Positions 26,292-35,101 of a DNA stretch of 64,000 bases are shown piece after piece; the first letter of the stretch is position 1; each line of letters begins with the position of its first letter. A model generated the notes under the pieces. The model made no database searches and was not told the origin of the DNA. It saw only the letters and a program-made list of their open reading frames with translations. Origin of the DNA: Psychrobacter glaciei. GTDB taxonomy: Bacteria; Pseudomonadota; Gammaproteobacteria; Pseudomonadales; Moraxellaceae. The translations under genes and the position numbers were made by a program. The stretch covers positions 456,059-520,058 of the forward strand of contig NZ_BMZR01000003.1 of the NCBI RefSeq assembly GCF_014652895.1. The letters are read 5' to 3'.

Positions 26292-26666
26292 GACCGACGC
26301 CCTAATTCATCCGTGAAAAAGTTATATTCCGCTTTTTATGCATGAGACCTAATGGTTTTAATTTAACAGCCAATAGTTGGTTGTTATTTGCTGAGGTCTA
26401 TATATAGAGTGGACTTTTTTAGAGAGAGCGTCTTGCTGTTTTTTCATGGATAAATGCGTATTTCTGCATAGTGGCTCGGTGTACACTAGAGAAGTCTGTG
26501 CCTAAAAATTGGTAATAAAATAGTCAGTTCGAAATAAAGTCGATACGTTAATAGCCACGTGCTGCTGCGGTAAATTTTTCTTGCGTGCTGTTCGCCAGCG
26601 TGACATAGCCTGCGAGTTATGGATGTTTGGCTGAATGTAAAATTGATATGACAGGGATGAGATGCG
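26292..26666. other. Divergent regulatory region, hydroxyproline operon / araC-type gene
   Basis: 375 bp without a gene. It should hold the operon promoter (leftward) and the regulator promoter (rightward). ATGCGTATTTCTGCAT near 26455 is a loose dyad and a possible operator. A degenerate copy of a dispersed repeat (26521-26620) lies just before the regulator start. Confidence 0.55.
26521..26620. repeat. Dispersed intergenic repeat, family C, diverged copy
   Basis: By eye this aligns over about 100 bp with the copy at 44013-44165: the shared core includes CGATAC, a CACG/TGCTG segment, TTTTTCTTGC and a GCC..GCG hairpin-like part. It is clearly decayed. Confidence 0.45.
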
Positions 26667-27482
26667 ATGACTGAGGTAATAACAGATATAATAGAAGATA
26701 CCGCGCTTGCTATGCTTACCACATCATTGCAGCAGAGTATGACTGTCTATCGTCCCGATAGTCGTGAGGCTTTTATCGGTAATGTCTCATTATTACTGCC
26801 GCTGCTGAATACTTTGACCAATGTGGTGTTTTTTGTGAAAGATGAGCAGGCACGTTATCAGCTGGCAAACAAAACTTTGTTAAAACGCTGTCAGTTGAGT
26901 CAGCACGAAGATATCGTAGGGTTTACCACAGAAGAGGTGTTTTCGCATCGACAGAGTAGGGATTATATTTTGCAAGATATGAAGGTATTGAGAGAGGGGA
27001 AGTCTATCGTTGATAACTTAGAGCTGCACAGTTATGCATCCGGTCAGTTAGGATGGTGTATTACCGATAAACTGCCTATCTATAATAAGAGCCAACAAGT
27101 GGTCGCCATGGTTGGGATATCGGTCGATATTGATGAAGATAACGAGCGCGTTTTACGTAAACACGCGCGCTTGGCAGAAGTCGCTCAGTTTGTACGAGCG
27201 CATCTTGATCAAAAAATAAATATCGCACAATTGGCCGACTTGGCTAATTTGAGCGTGTCGCAGCTAGAGCGTACCTTTAAGGCCGTACTGAATATGTCGC
27301 CATTACAGTTTGTGCAAAAGCTGCGCTTGGAGTATGCGGTGAAGTTATTGGCTAGTCCTGAGGTGTCAGTGACTCAGATATCGTTGAACTGCGGCTACAG
27401 CGATCACAGTGCTTTTAGCCGTCAGTTCAAACAATTCACGGGTTTGTCACCCAGCCAATTTCGCCAAACGCATTTATCATAA
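26667..27482 (+). CDS. AraC-family regulator with PAS-like sensor region
   Basis: 271 residues. The C-terminal third (about 170-270) is a double helix-turn-helix AraC domain: INIAQLADLANLSVSQLERTF and the second helix pair ending CGYSDHSAFSRQFKQFTG. The first part (about 45-150) has the look of a PAS fold: VVFFVKDEQARYQLANK, GFTTEEVF and a GWCITDKLPIYN strand pair. It is divergent from the hydroxyproline operon and so is probably its activator, sensing a ligand through the PAS domain. Gene ends 10 bp from the convergent gamma-glutamyltransferase gene. Confidence 0.88.
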   Translation: MTEVITDIIEDTALAMLTTSLQQSMTVYRPDSREAFIGNVSLLLPLLNTLTNVVFFVKDEQARYQLANKTLLKRCQLSQHEDIVGFTTEEVFSHRQSRDYILQDMKVLREGKSIVDNLELHSYASGQLGWCITDKLPIYNKSQQVVAMVGISVDIDEDNERVLRKHARLAEVAQFVRAHLDQKINIAQLADLANLSVSQLERTFKAVLNMSPLQFVQKLRLEYAVKLLASPEVSVTQISLNCGYSDHSAFSRQFKQFTGLSPSQFRQTHLS

Positions 27483-27492
27483 AAAAATCAAA

Positions 27493-29439
27493 TCAATACC
27501 CAACCACTGCCGCATCGACGATACGTGGATCAGAAGAACCGTAAACACCATTTGGAGTCAACATAATCGATTGCGTCGAACCCATGGCTGCTTTTGGACT
27601 GACCGTATGACCCATTGATTCAAGCTTTTTAACTGTATCAACATTCAGTGCCTTTTCCACTCGAATTTCATCAGGCAGCCATTGATCATGAATACGCGGT
27701 GCGTGAGTGGCCTCAGCGATATTCATATCATGATCGATGACATTGGATATGATTTGAGTAACGGTGGTGATGATGCGACTACCACCGGGGCTACCCGTGA
27801 CGATATATGGTTTACTGTCTTTAAAGACCAGCGTCGGGCTCATCGAGGATAGCGGGCGTTTATTGGCTTCAACGGCATTTGCTTCACCGCCTAATAAGCC
27901 ATAACCATTCGGCACACCGGGTTTGGCAGAGAAATCATCCATCTCATTGTTGAGTAAAATGCCCGTACCTTCAGCGACAAGGCCAGTTCCATAAGAGAAG
28001 TTGAGTGTATAAGTATTGGCTATCGCATTGCCGTCTTTATCCACGATAGAGAAATGCGTGGTCTGATCGCTCTCGTAAGGCAGAGGGTTGTTGGCTTTAA
28101 TCGTCGAAGCTGGTGTGGCTTTGTCTGGATTGATTAAGGTGCGTAGTTTATCCGCATAAGCCTCTGAGGTTAAGCCGCTGGCAGGCACATCGATAAAGTC
28201 AGAATCACCTAAATACTCTGCGCGATCCGCATAAGCCAACTGCATGGCTTCGGCCATTAGGTGAATGGTTTGCGCGCTGTTTTGACCATAGTCTTTTAGC
28301 GGGTAGCCTTCTAAGATATTTAAAATCTGCACGATATGGATACCACCAGAAGACGGTGGCGGCATCGAGACAATCTCATAACCACGATAGTCGCCTTTAA
28401 CTGGCTCGCGAGCGATGGCTTCATAACTAGCCAAATCCTGCAAACTCATGCTACCGCCAGCCTCATTGACCGCTTTGACCAACTTACTCGCGGTTTCCCC
28501 TTTATAAAATCCATCTGCGCCTTTTGCAGCAATTAATTTCAGCGAGCGAGCCAGTTCAGGCTGTTTTAAACGCTCACCGGGTTGATAGGCGCTGCCGTCA
28601 GGTTTAAAAAATATCTTTTTGGTGCTTGGCCATTTTTGTAAACGCTCGCTCAAGGCAGTGAGCGACTCGGACAAGCCAGCCGTGACTTCTATACCGTCCT
28701 CAGCCAGTGCAATCGCAGGTGCCATCACTTGCCCGCGACTCATGGTGCCGTGATCTTCTAACGCTTTAAGCAATCCTGCGACCGTCCCTGGCACACCGAT
28801 GGCTAAACCATGATAACGAGACAAGTCGCTGACTGCATTACCATCTTCATCAAGATACATATCACGCGAGGCGCTACTCGGCGCTTTTTCACGGTAATCG
28901 AGTGCCACCGTTTTGCCTTGTTTGGCGTCATAAATCATCATAAAACCACCACCACCGATATTCCCAGCACGCGGCAAAGTCACTGCTAAGGCAAAGCCAA
29001 CCGCGACCCCAGCATCAACCGCATTACCGCCGTCTTTTAAAATCTTGAGTCCAATATCAGAGGCGAGGGCTTCTTGGGTGGCGACCATACCGTTCTTTGC
29101 CCAAACCGGATGATGAATCGCATCTTCAGAATAAATGGCTTGATCGGCATTGGCGTTGTTCATCGTGGAAATGAGCGTATTGGTTTTGGCTCGTGTAACA
29201 CGTTTGGTTTCAGACAACACAGTAGGATTATCAGCCATAATAGCGAGATTGATGGCGCTGGTATTAATAGATGTTGGGTTGATGGTAGTTGATTGATTGG
29301 TGGTTGGTTCAGCCGCATGAGCAGATAGCGATACTAAAAAGGTACTACTGATTAATAGAATAGCGGTTTTAATTTTTGCTCTGTTTTTAAAGTTATTTTG
29401 AGAAGCGTTAATTTCATCTTTTGATATTGAATGTTGCAT
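27493..29439 (-). CDS. ggt: Gamma-glutamyltransferase (glutathione hydrolase)
   Basis: 648 residues from the ATG at 29439 (AAAAAGGAATTTACA upstream); an in-frame TTG at 29460 is less likely. It has a cytoplasmic leader, then a hydrophobic signal segment ending LSAHA. GGT family segments are GNIGGGGFMMIYD, ALDYREKAP and the autoprocessing site at QTTHFS, so Thr460 should be the mature small-subunit N-terminus and nucleophile. GSPGGSRI near the end is also conserved. The periplasmic enzyme cleaves glutathione and other gamma-glutamyl compounds. The Asn/Thr/Ser-rich stretch after the signal peptide is longer than usual. Confidence 0.95.
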   Translation of the reverse strand: MQHSISKDEINASQNNFKNRAKIKTAILLISSTFLVSLSAHAAEPTTNQSTTINPTSINTSAINLAIMADNPTVLSETKRVTRAKTNTLISTMNNANADQAIYSEDAIHHPVWAKNGMVATQEALASDIGLKILKDGGNAVDAGVAVGFALAVTLPRAGNIGGGGFMMIYDAKQGKTVALDYREKAPSSASRDMYLDEDGNAVSDLSRYHGLAIGVPGTVAGLLKALEDHGTMSRGQVMAPAIALAEDGIEVTAGLSESLTALSERLQKWPSTKKIFFKPDGSAYQPGERLKQPELARSLKLIAAKGADGFYKGETASKLVKAVNEAGGSMSLQDLASYEAIAREPVKGDYRGYEIVSMPPPSSGGIHIVQILNILEGYPLKDYGQNSAQTIHLMAEAMQLAYADRAEYLGDSDFIDVPASGLTSEAYADKLRTLINPDKATPASTIKANNPLPYESDQTTHFSIVDKDGNAIANTYTLNFSYGTGLVAEGTGILLNNEMDDFSAKPGVPNGYGLLGGEANAVEANKRPLSSMSPTLVFKDSKPYIVTGSPGGSRIITTVTQIISNVIDHDMNIAEATHAPRIHDQWLPDEIRVEKALNVDTVKKLESMGHTVSPKAAMGSTQSIMLTPNGVYGSSDPRIVDAAVVGY

Positions 29440-29700
29440 TGTAAATTCCTTTTTGAGCAAGTGATGACACGTTTGGTCTGTAAAAATAAGACTGTAAAAA
29501 TAAAGAGGCTTGAATGTTAAGGCGTGTCCTAATTGACATAATAATTGGCGCCACGTTTTTTAGATAAACAGTCTTATCAAAAATGCTGAAAATTTTTAAG
29601 AAATACGTTCTAATCTTACTAAATTGTAACTCATTGTGATATAAATAATAGTGCTAGAATTTATTCATTATTGTCTGTCTATTTATAAGAAGAAATTACT

Positions 29701-31767
29701 ATGTCATCCAACCATACTCATAAACGCGACCAACAGCGTCACTCTGGCATGGCTCATCATCAGTCATCTGCCCATAACCATAACAATCATAACAAGCATT
29801 CATATCAGTCGCGCAAATTAACCTCTATTGCAGGCTGCGCATTACTGCTTGGCAGTACGTTTGGGTTGGTAGGTTGTCAATCAAGCCCGGCGGTATCATC
29901 GTCTACGGCATCAAAAAGTATGATTGATTTTAGTACCGTCGATAGCGCGCAGAGCCAAGCACAAGGACGCGCGTTTAATGCTAGCCGCACTGCCCAATCT
30001 GAGCGTTATCAACAATTATTTAACCAAGAAAAATATCCCAATACTGACAATCAAGCCAAATCACATTTACTGGCGGCTATTCGTCAGCATCTGGCAACAG
30101 AACACGTAGCAGTTGCGCAAGCCAATTATCAAGCCGCACCTTTCATTGATCCAGATAGCATCGATGCAGGCTCTAGTAGCTTGCTTAGAACGATTATAGA
30201 AACTTATGCCTATGAGCCTGACGGCGATTATGATGAAAGTGCTTATGATGAAAGTGCTTATGATGAAAGTGATCATGAGGACAGGCAAACTGAGGCTATG
30301 GCAGAGTTAGCAGCGGTAAGTATAGAGTCGAATAAATGCAATAAAAATGATGACGATGACGCTTATGAAGTTTGTGTTGTAGAGGATATTAATTATGATG
30401 AAGACGGTTACAGCGAATATGGCTACAATCGAGATGGTTACGACAGAGATGGCTATAATGAATATGGCAATGCAGAGGGCGGCATTCTCTCAGGGGTCTC
30501 GAACTTAAAGTCTAAAAATCTGTTAAAAAACTATGAAGCCATACAAATGGCAAAACAACAATCAGAGGCTGTAGAAGGTAGCCAATCATCAATGCCATCT
30601 ACGGGCGTCATTGGTCAAATGCTGAGTATGTTCCATCGCACGCCGGAACAGATAGCTGCGTCAAATGCCTATCAATATCAAAATTTAACGTTTAATAGTG
30701 TCAGTCAGTACAAACCCAAACAACGACAACTACAGAGCGTTTATAGTTATGATTATGTGACTCCGACAATTAGCTCATCTGTACAGATACCGCTAGCGTT
30801 CGATTTTAATAACAGCAGCATCACGGTAGACCCATCGGCAATTATGCCTATCGTGGCGCTTGTCAATCCTGAAAACACCCCTTTACCTAACCAAATGACC
30901 TCACATACCGTCAGTTTTGGTTTGCCTGAGAGTATTACCGCGCAGCTACCGCCAGCAGTGCTTTATGATGCCGCCATCGCTGCCATACAGAGCAGCATGG
31001 CAGAGCTTGGGCCCGAGCACTTTAGCGCGGTAGATATTCGCAACGATGCCTTTGCCAAAGAAGTCGGGGCGAGCCGTGCGGTAAAAGTCTATTTTGGCAG
31101 TAAGCAAAGCGGTGAGATGATCGGCAAGACTTTAAAATACATGACAAAGTCGCTACAGGATTATGTCGATGCCAATCCACAGAAATATCCTGATGGCGCT
31201 ATGCTAAAAACCGCGCTGGCGAAAGTGCAGCTATACAATAAAGGCTATCAAAGTGCGGATGTAGGTTCGCTGTTGCAGCTAATCGAAGCCATTGGTCCGA
31301 TATCTTTCAATCAGATAAATTACTATTATTTAGACAGCTCAGATCGCCTGCTTGCCAAGCAGCAGCGGATAAATATCGGCGGCGATTTGATGGGCTCTAC
31401 GACCAGCGTGCTAAACCAAATACGCTATGATAAAAGCAGCTTTAATAAACATGCACTAACGCCTTTATTGACCGAGTCTTTTGGTACAAATGCTAAAGCG
31501 GCTATCGATGGCAATGCATGGATGGCAGAGCAACGCCAACAAAAAGACAGGCTGAAAACGGCACGTTATGCTCGCTATGATTATAGTGGTCGCAGTGGTG
31601 ATTACGATAACTACAATGATGACTACGATGATGATTATGGTAGCGATTATGCGGATGGTGATAGCAGCTATGAGGCAGCAGAATATGACAGTGTTGATCG
31701 TCAAGATGATAATGATATAGAAGACGATGTCACAGATGATGCTGACAACAGGGTAGACGATCAATAA
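29701..31767 (+). CDS. Large lipoprotein of unknown function, acidic repeats
   Basis: 688 residues. A lipobox LVGC ends at Cys59, preceded by a hydrophobic core (SIAGCALLLGSTFG). Before this lies an unusual 40-residue His/Asn-rich n-region. The mature protein has Tyr/Asp/Glu-rich low-complexity blocks: three YDESA-type units, a DGY/EYG block, and a long acidic Tyr/Asp tail at the C-terminus. A globular middle (about residues 290-610) carries PxxVLYDAAIAAI and a YYYLDSSDRLLAKQQ strand. I recognise no family. It is probably cotranscribed with the next lipoprotein (44 bp gap), which seems distantly related. Confidence 0.75.
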   Translation: MSSNHTHKRDQQRHSGMAHHQSSAHNHNNHNKHSYQSRKLTSIAGCALLLGSTFGLVGCQSSPAVSSSTASKSMIDFSTVDSAQSQAQGRAFNASRTAQSERYQQLFNQEKYPNTDNQAKSHLLAAIRQHLATEHVAVAQANYQAAPFIDPDSIDAGSSSLLRTIIETYAYEPDGDYDESAYDESAYDESDHEDRQTEAMAELAAVSIESNKCNKNDDDDAYEVCVVEDINYDEDGYSEYGYNRDGYDRDGYNEYGNAEGGILSGVSNLKSKNLLKNYEAIQMAKQQSEAVEGSQSSMPSTGVIGQMLSMFHRTPEQIAASNAYQYQNLTFNSVSQYKPKQRQLQSVYSYDYVTPTISSSVQIPLAFDFNNSSITVDPSAIMPIVALVNPENTPLPNQMTSHTVSFGLPESITAQLPPAVLYDAAIAAIQSSMAELGPEHFSAVDIRNDAFAKEVGASRAVKVYFGSKQSGEMIGKTLKYMTKSLQDYVDANPQKYPDGAMLKTALAKVQLYNKGYQSADVGSLLQLIEAIGPISFNQINYYYLDSSDRLLAKQQRINIGGDLMGSTTSVLNQIRYDKSSFNKHALTPLLTESFGTNAKAAIDGNAWMAEQRQQKDRLKTARYARYDYSGRSGDYDNYNDDYDDDYGSDYADGDSSYEAAEYDSVDRQDDNDIEDDVTDDADNRVDDQ
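30229..30273 (+). repeat. Three 15-bp coding repeats in lipoprotein gene
   Basis: Three in-frame units of TATGATGAAAGTGCT (last two bases of the third differ), encoding YDESA, YDESA and YDESD. A second Tyr/Gly-rich repeat block follows at about 30405-30470. Confidence 0.85.
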
Positions 31768-31811
31768 CGCTATCTTGTCATGTTCAAGCCAATATTTATT
31801 AAGGATAAAAA

Positions 31812-33449
31812 ATGAGAACAGTACATCAAATCATTGCAAATCATCTTCCGTCAGCGAGCGCTGCGTCAGTTTTTAATGGCAATCATTTATTTGTTGGTGC
31901 ATTGGTCACAGGGGCGCTATTGTTAACGGGTTGCCAATCTACCAGTCTTGACCAATCTAACGCGATGACTGCCAAGCAAACGCCAGTGGCAGCCAAGACA
32001 GCATTGGCAACGGCGTTACAAAAAAAGCGCCGCCAGTCTTTTAGTTACCATAGCAATCTGGAGATTAGTAATGAGCAGCAGTTTAATAATATAAATACTG
32101 AAATAAATGCCAAAGCGCCAGTCGCCTCAGGCTATATCGATGAATACTGCGAAGACACACACGATCAAGCATATACCGCCTTACTTACTCAAGCAGCAGC
32201 GCAAAATAAAGATATTTTGGTGGCAGATTATGACGCTGAGCGAACGACGCTGAAAGACCGCTACCTTGAGTGTACAGATGCCTATGAGGCATGGGTAGAT
32301 AGCAATTATGATAGTGAGATCACTGTGCCAGTGTCTTACCAACAGTTATTTGACAATTATGATGACCGAACGACAGCGCAAGATGTCAAAAAGGCAAAGC
32401 TGCTAGATGCTTATGTGCTAAAGCCATTGTCTCTCAATGCACAAGGCGTCTATCAACCAATGGCTGGCAAGGCGACGATGTTGGCGAGCGTTCAGTATCA
32501 CGCGCGCAATCATCAAAGCAGCGTTAATCAGCCTATTTATTTAGATTTGAAAAACGGTAATATTTATCTGTGGGCAGATAATTTTGCGATGTTTAATTCA
32601 GAAATGTTAGACGATAAGCTCGGTACAAAATGGCGCAATAAATGGCTAAAGTTAGCCATTGATGATGGCACCTTACCCAAAGGCTTTGGCAGTGAGTTGA
32701 TAAAAAGTCACTTTGCAGCGTTAGATGCCACAGTTGATGCCGCACCTATTAGCCAGTTTGATTATGTCACCCCTAATACGCTAGCTTCGCTCTCTCCCAA
32801 GTTACCCGCGCATCAGCTACCAGCAATGCTGGCAAGTAACCAAGTTATTCGCCGTGTACAAAATACTGAGAGTTATGAGCAGTTTTATCAAGATTATATG
32901 CGCATCGTTTACGAGCGGATTAGCCAGCGATATCCAGAGCTAATCAAAGAAAGCGCGGCTTACGAGGTAGGCACCGCAGATGCTGATAAATTTACCAGTA
33001 AAGCGTTAATGCAGCAGATGCTAGCAATGATAAAGAGTGGCATGGATAGTGGCAGTGAGACAGTAGAGGAAACAATGGCAGAGGCAAAGGAAAAGACGGC
33101 AGAAAGTGCAATGCTAGTGAAAGCAGAGACGCAGCAGTTGTATGGATTTGATAAGCGTGGTCAGCTCAAATGGCAGCATCTGCGTAGTGAGCTTCCGAGC
33201 GAGACTGCTTCCAATAAAAACATGGTCATAGATGTTTTGCAGCAGTATTCTGCTATAAGCGCTACAGACATGGCATTTCCGAATTTACGAAGCGATGTAC
33301 AAGTGCCCAATGCCAGTAATAGTATTGATATGCGCGAGTATGGTAGCGAGTTGATGCAGTATTATCGTGATGGCAATGGTACTGCGATAGGAAAGATGAT
33401 GTTTAATGTCATGCCAATGGCTAAAGAGAAGTTCGGGACGATTGAATAA
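31812..33449 (+). CDS. Large lipoprotein of unknown function, second of pair
   Basis: 545 residues, with lipobox LLTGC ending at Cys41 after a hydrophobic FVGALVTGALLL core, and a leader longer than usual. AAGGATAAAA precedes the ATG. The globular part has QPIYLDLKNGNIYLWADNF, and later LYGFDKRGQLKWQHLRSEL. Both have loose counterparts in the upstream lipoprotein (IPLAFDFNNSSITVDPSAI; YYYLDSSDRLLAKQQRINI). I infer that the two are paralogs. Likely at the inner face of the outer membrane. No assigned function, and no partner genes other than the neighbour. Confidence 0.75.
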   Translation: MRTVHQIIANHLPSASAASVFNGNHLFVGALVTGALLLTGCQSTSLDQSNAMTAKQTPVAAKTALATALQKKRRQSFSYHSNLEISNEQQFNNINTEINAKAPVASGYIDEYCEDTHDQAYTALLTQAAAQNKDILVADYDAERTTLKDRYLECTDAYEAWVDSNYDSEITVPVSYQQLFDNYDDRTTAQDVKKAKLLDAYVLKPLSLNAQGVYQPMAGKATMLASVQYHARNHQSSVNQPIYLDLKNGNIYLWADNFAMFNSEMLDDKLGTKWRNKWLKLAIDDGTLPKGFGSELIKSHFAALDATVDAAPISQFDYVTPNTLASLSPKLPAHQLPAMLASNQVIRRVQNTESYEQFYQDYMRIVYERISQRYPELIKESAAYEVGTADADKFTSKALMQQMLAMIKSGMDSGSETVEETMAEAKEKTAESAMLVKAETQQLYGFDKRGQLKWQHLRSELPSETASNKNMVIDVLQQYSAISATDMAFPNLRSDVQVPNASNSIDMREYGSELMQYYRDGNGTAIGKMMFNVMPMAKEKFGTIE

Positions 33450-33501
33450 AAATGGATTAATCGTAGGTAAGTTTAGTTAGTCGTTATTGAAATTGAAAAC
33501 T

Positions 33502-33534
33502 AAAAAGCGCACCGTTTATACGATGCGCTTTTTT
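33502..33534 (+). terminator. Terminator after lipoprotein pair
   Basis: Stem AAAAAGCGCA (33502-33511) pairs with TGCGCTTTTT (33524-33533), with an inner CG pair and a T-run. It sits between convergent genes and may act in both directions. Confidence 0.82.
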
Positions 33535-33598
33535 ATGTGTTCATAATCAGTCTTATAGGACATTCAGCATGAATGCAAAATAGCCTATTAATGACGAA

Positions 33599-34135
33599 TT
33601 ACATGCCTTGATGTGGTTTGCCATGCATTTTACCGTGCTCTGAGCCTTTATGACCTTTCGCCATTTTTTCAGCCTTCAATGTAGCAAGTTTGGCGCGTTG
33701 CTCAGCAGTCAATACCTGAGAGATAGCGTGTTGAGTCTGTACGCGCTCAATGAAGCGTTGCTTGGTTTTAGCCGCTTGCTGATCAGCTAAGCGGTTGACT
33801 GCTGCTGTATTTAGAGTGTTAGCATTGGTCAATGCTTGCATTTGTTGATGCATCTGCGCCCGTTCTGCTTTGTTTTTTGTGCGGTCAGCTTTACGGTCAC
33901 CGTGTTGTGCTTGCATGATGGCTTTGATTTGCGCTTGTTGCGTTGCTGTTAGATCTAGTTGCGACATTGGACCTCTCATACCGTCTTTTTTCATACTACC
34001 TTTTTTCATGCCATCTTTATGCTGCATTTTGCTGGTCATTGTTGTGGTATCAGTAGTTGCATTAACACTGGTACAAGCCGTTACGGTGAAAATACTAGAC
34101 ATTGCTAATACTGAGCCCATTAATAATTTTTTCAT
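33599..34135 (-). CDS. Spy/CpxP-like periplasmic protein
   Basis: 178 residues counted from the third of three consecutive ATGs (34141, 34138, 34135); AAGG lies 2, 5 or 8 nt before them, so the second or third is likeliest. The signal sequence MKKLLMGSVLAMSS ends in VTAC, a possible lipobox. Two LTxxQ motifs (DLTATQQAQI and LTAEQRAKL) are the hallmark of the Spy/CpxP family of envelope-stress chaperones and sensors. Met/Lys/His-rich segments at both ends could bind metal. Divergent from a Cpx-like two-component system, which is the usual regulator of such genes. Confidence 0.85.
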   Translation of the reverse strand: MKKLLMGSVLAMSSIFTVTACTSVNATTDTTTMTSKMQHKDGMKKGSMKKDGMRGPMSQLDLTATQQAQIKAIMQAQHGDRKADRTKNKAERAQMHQQMQALTNANTLNTAAVNRLADQQAAKTKQRFIERVQTQHAISQVLTAEQRAKLATLKAEKMAKGHKGSEHGKMHGKPHQGM

Positions 34136-34141
34136 CATCAT

Positions 34142-34402
34142 TACCTTAATTTATGGTGCATACATTATTGGTTGCGAAAAAGTCAGTTTTTATCTGATCA
34201 GCTTATGAATGTTAAGTGTCCCGGATAGCCACTATCCATCACAGCTTGTTATCAGTATTTGTCGCTGATAGACGCTATATTACGACAGTTAAAGGTTACG
34301 AACATTTATGAAGTATTAAGAAAGGTAACGTTTATAGCGAATCGATAAGCAATTGACTGATAATATGGCTAATAAAGCGATCCAACGCTCAAGGAGAAAG
34401 AT
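34142..34402. promoter_or_regulatory. Divergent promoter region spy-like / cpxRA-like
   Basis: 261 bp between divergent start codons. GGTTACGAACA and GGTAACGTTTA (about 34295-34335) are similar half-sites spaced about three helical turns apart and may be response regulator sites. No standard GTAAA-N5-GTAAA Cpx box was found. Confidence 0.4.
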
Positions 34403-35101
34403 GTGCCACACATACTACTAGGCGATGATGACGAAGAATTGACCCAGTTATTACAAGAATACTTGCACAATCATGGGGTGACATGCGACTGCGTTCACGA
34501 TGGCGAGGCTGTCATACAAAAACTCAAAACCGCGAGCAATAATGTGCTCAATGGCGCTGCTGCTTATGACTTGCTGGTGCTAGATATTATGATGCCAAAA
34601 ATCGATGGATTGAGTGTCTTGCGTCAATTGCCCAATATCAGTGATATCCCTGTCATTATGCTGACGGCAAAAGGGGAGGAAATTGATCGTATTATTGGTC
34701 TGGAGCTTGGTGCTGATGATTATATTACCAAACCCTGCAATCCTAGAGAACTGCTGGCACGTATCAATGCCGTCATCAAGCGCACCAATGCGGCGGCATC
34801 AGAGCATACGCCGTTACCAGAGAGTCGTTTGCATTTGGATCAAAACCAGCGGCTTTGTCAGATAGATGGCATAGAGCTACAAGTTACTGGCACAGAATTT
34901 GATTTGTTGGTTGCGCTACTGAAACAAAAAGGCGAGGTGGTAAGCAAAGCATGGCTGTCAGAGCATGTCTTACAACGTGAATTACAGCCGTTCGATCGCA
35001 GCCTTGATGTGCATGTCTCGCGACTGCGCAAAAAACTCCAACCTTTTCACGAAGAGCCGATCAAGGCAGTTCGTGGTAAAGGTTATCAGCTGGTGTTGTA
35101 A
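34403..35101 (+). CDS. cpxR: OmpR-family response regulator, CpxR-like
   Basis: 232 residues. It starts at a GTG (34403) with AAGGAGAAAGAT upstream; the ATG two bases earlier is out of frame. Receiver domain: acidic pair Asp8-Asp9, phospho-acceptor Asp61 in VLDIMMPKIDG, Lys90 in MLTAKG. The winged-helix DNA-binding domain (about 135-232) ends VRGKGYQLVL. The beginning ILLGDDDEELTQLLQEYL resembles CpxR more than other OmpR-family members. It overlaps the kinase gene by one base (TAATG). Confidence 0.88.
   Translation: MPHILLGDDDEELTQLLQEYLHNHGVTCDCVHDGEAVIQKLKTASNNVLNGAAAYDLLVLDIMMPKIDGLSVLRQLPNISDIPVIMLTAKGEEIDRIIGLELGADDYITKPCNPRELLARINAVIKRTNAAASEHTPLPESRLHLDQNQRLCQIDGIELQVTGTEFDLLVALLKQKGEVVSKAWLSEHVLQRELQPFDRSLDVHVSRLRKKLQPFHEEPIKAVRGKGYQLVL

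Noticed and set aside
31465..31764. 99-residue Ile-rich open frame opposite the lipoprotein 3-prime end
   Set aside because: It is the antisense of GAT/TAT-rich acidic repeats, which automatically gives Ile/Val codons; a shadow frame.
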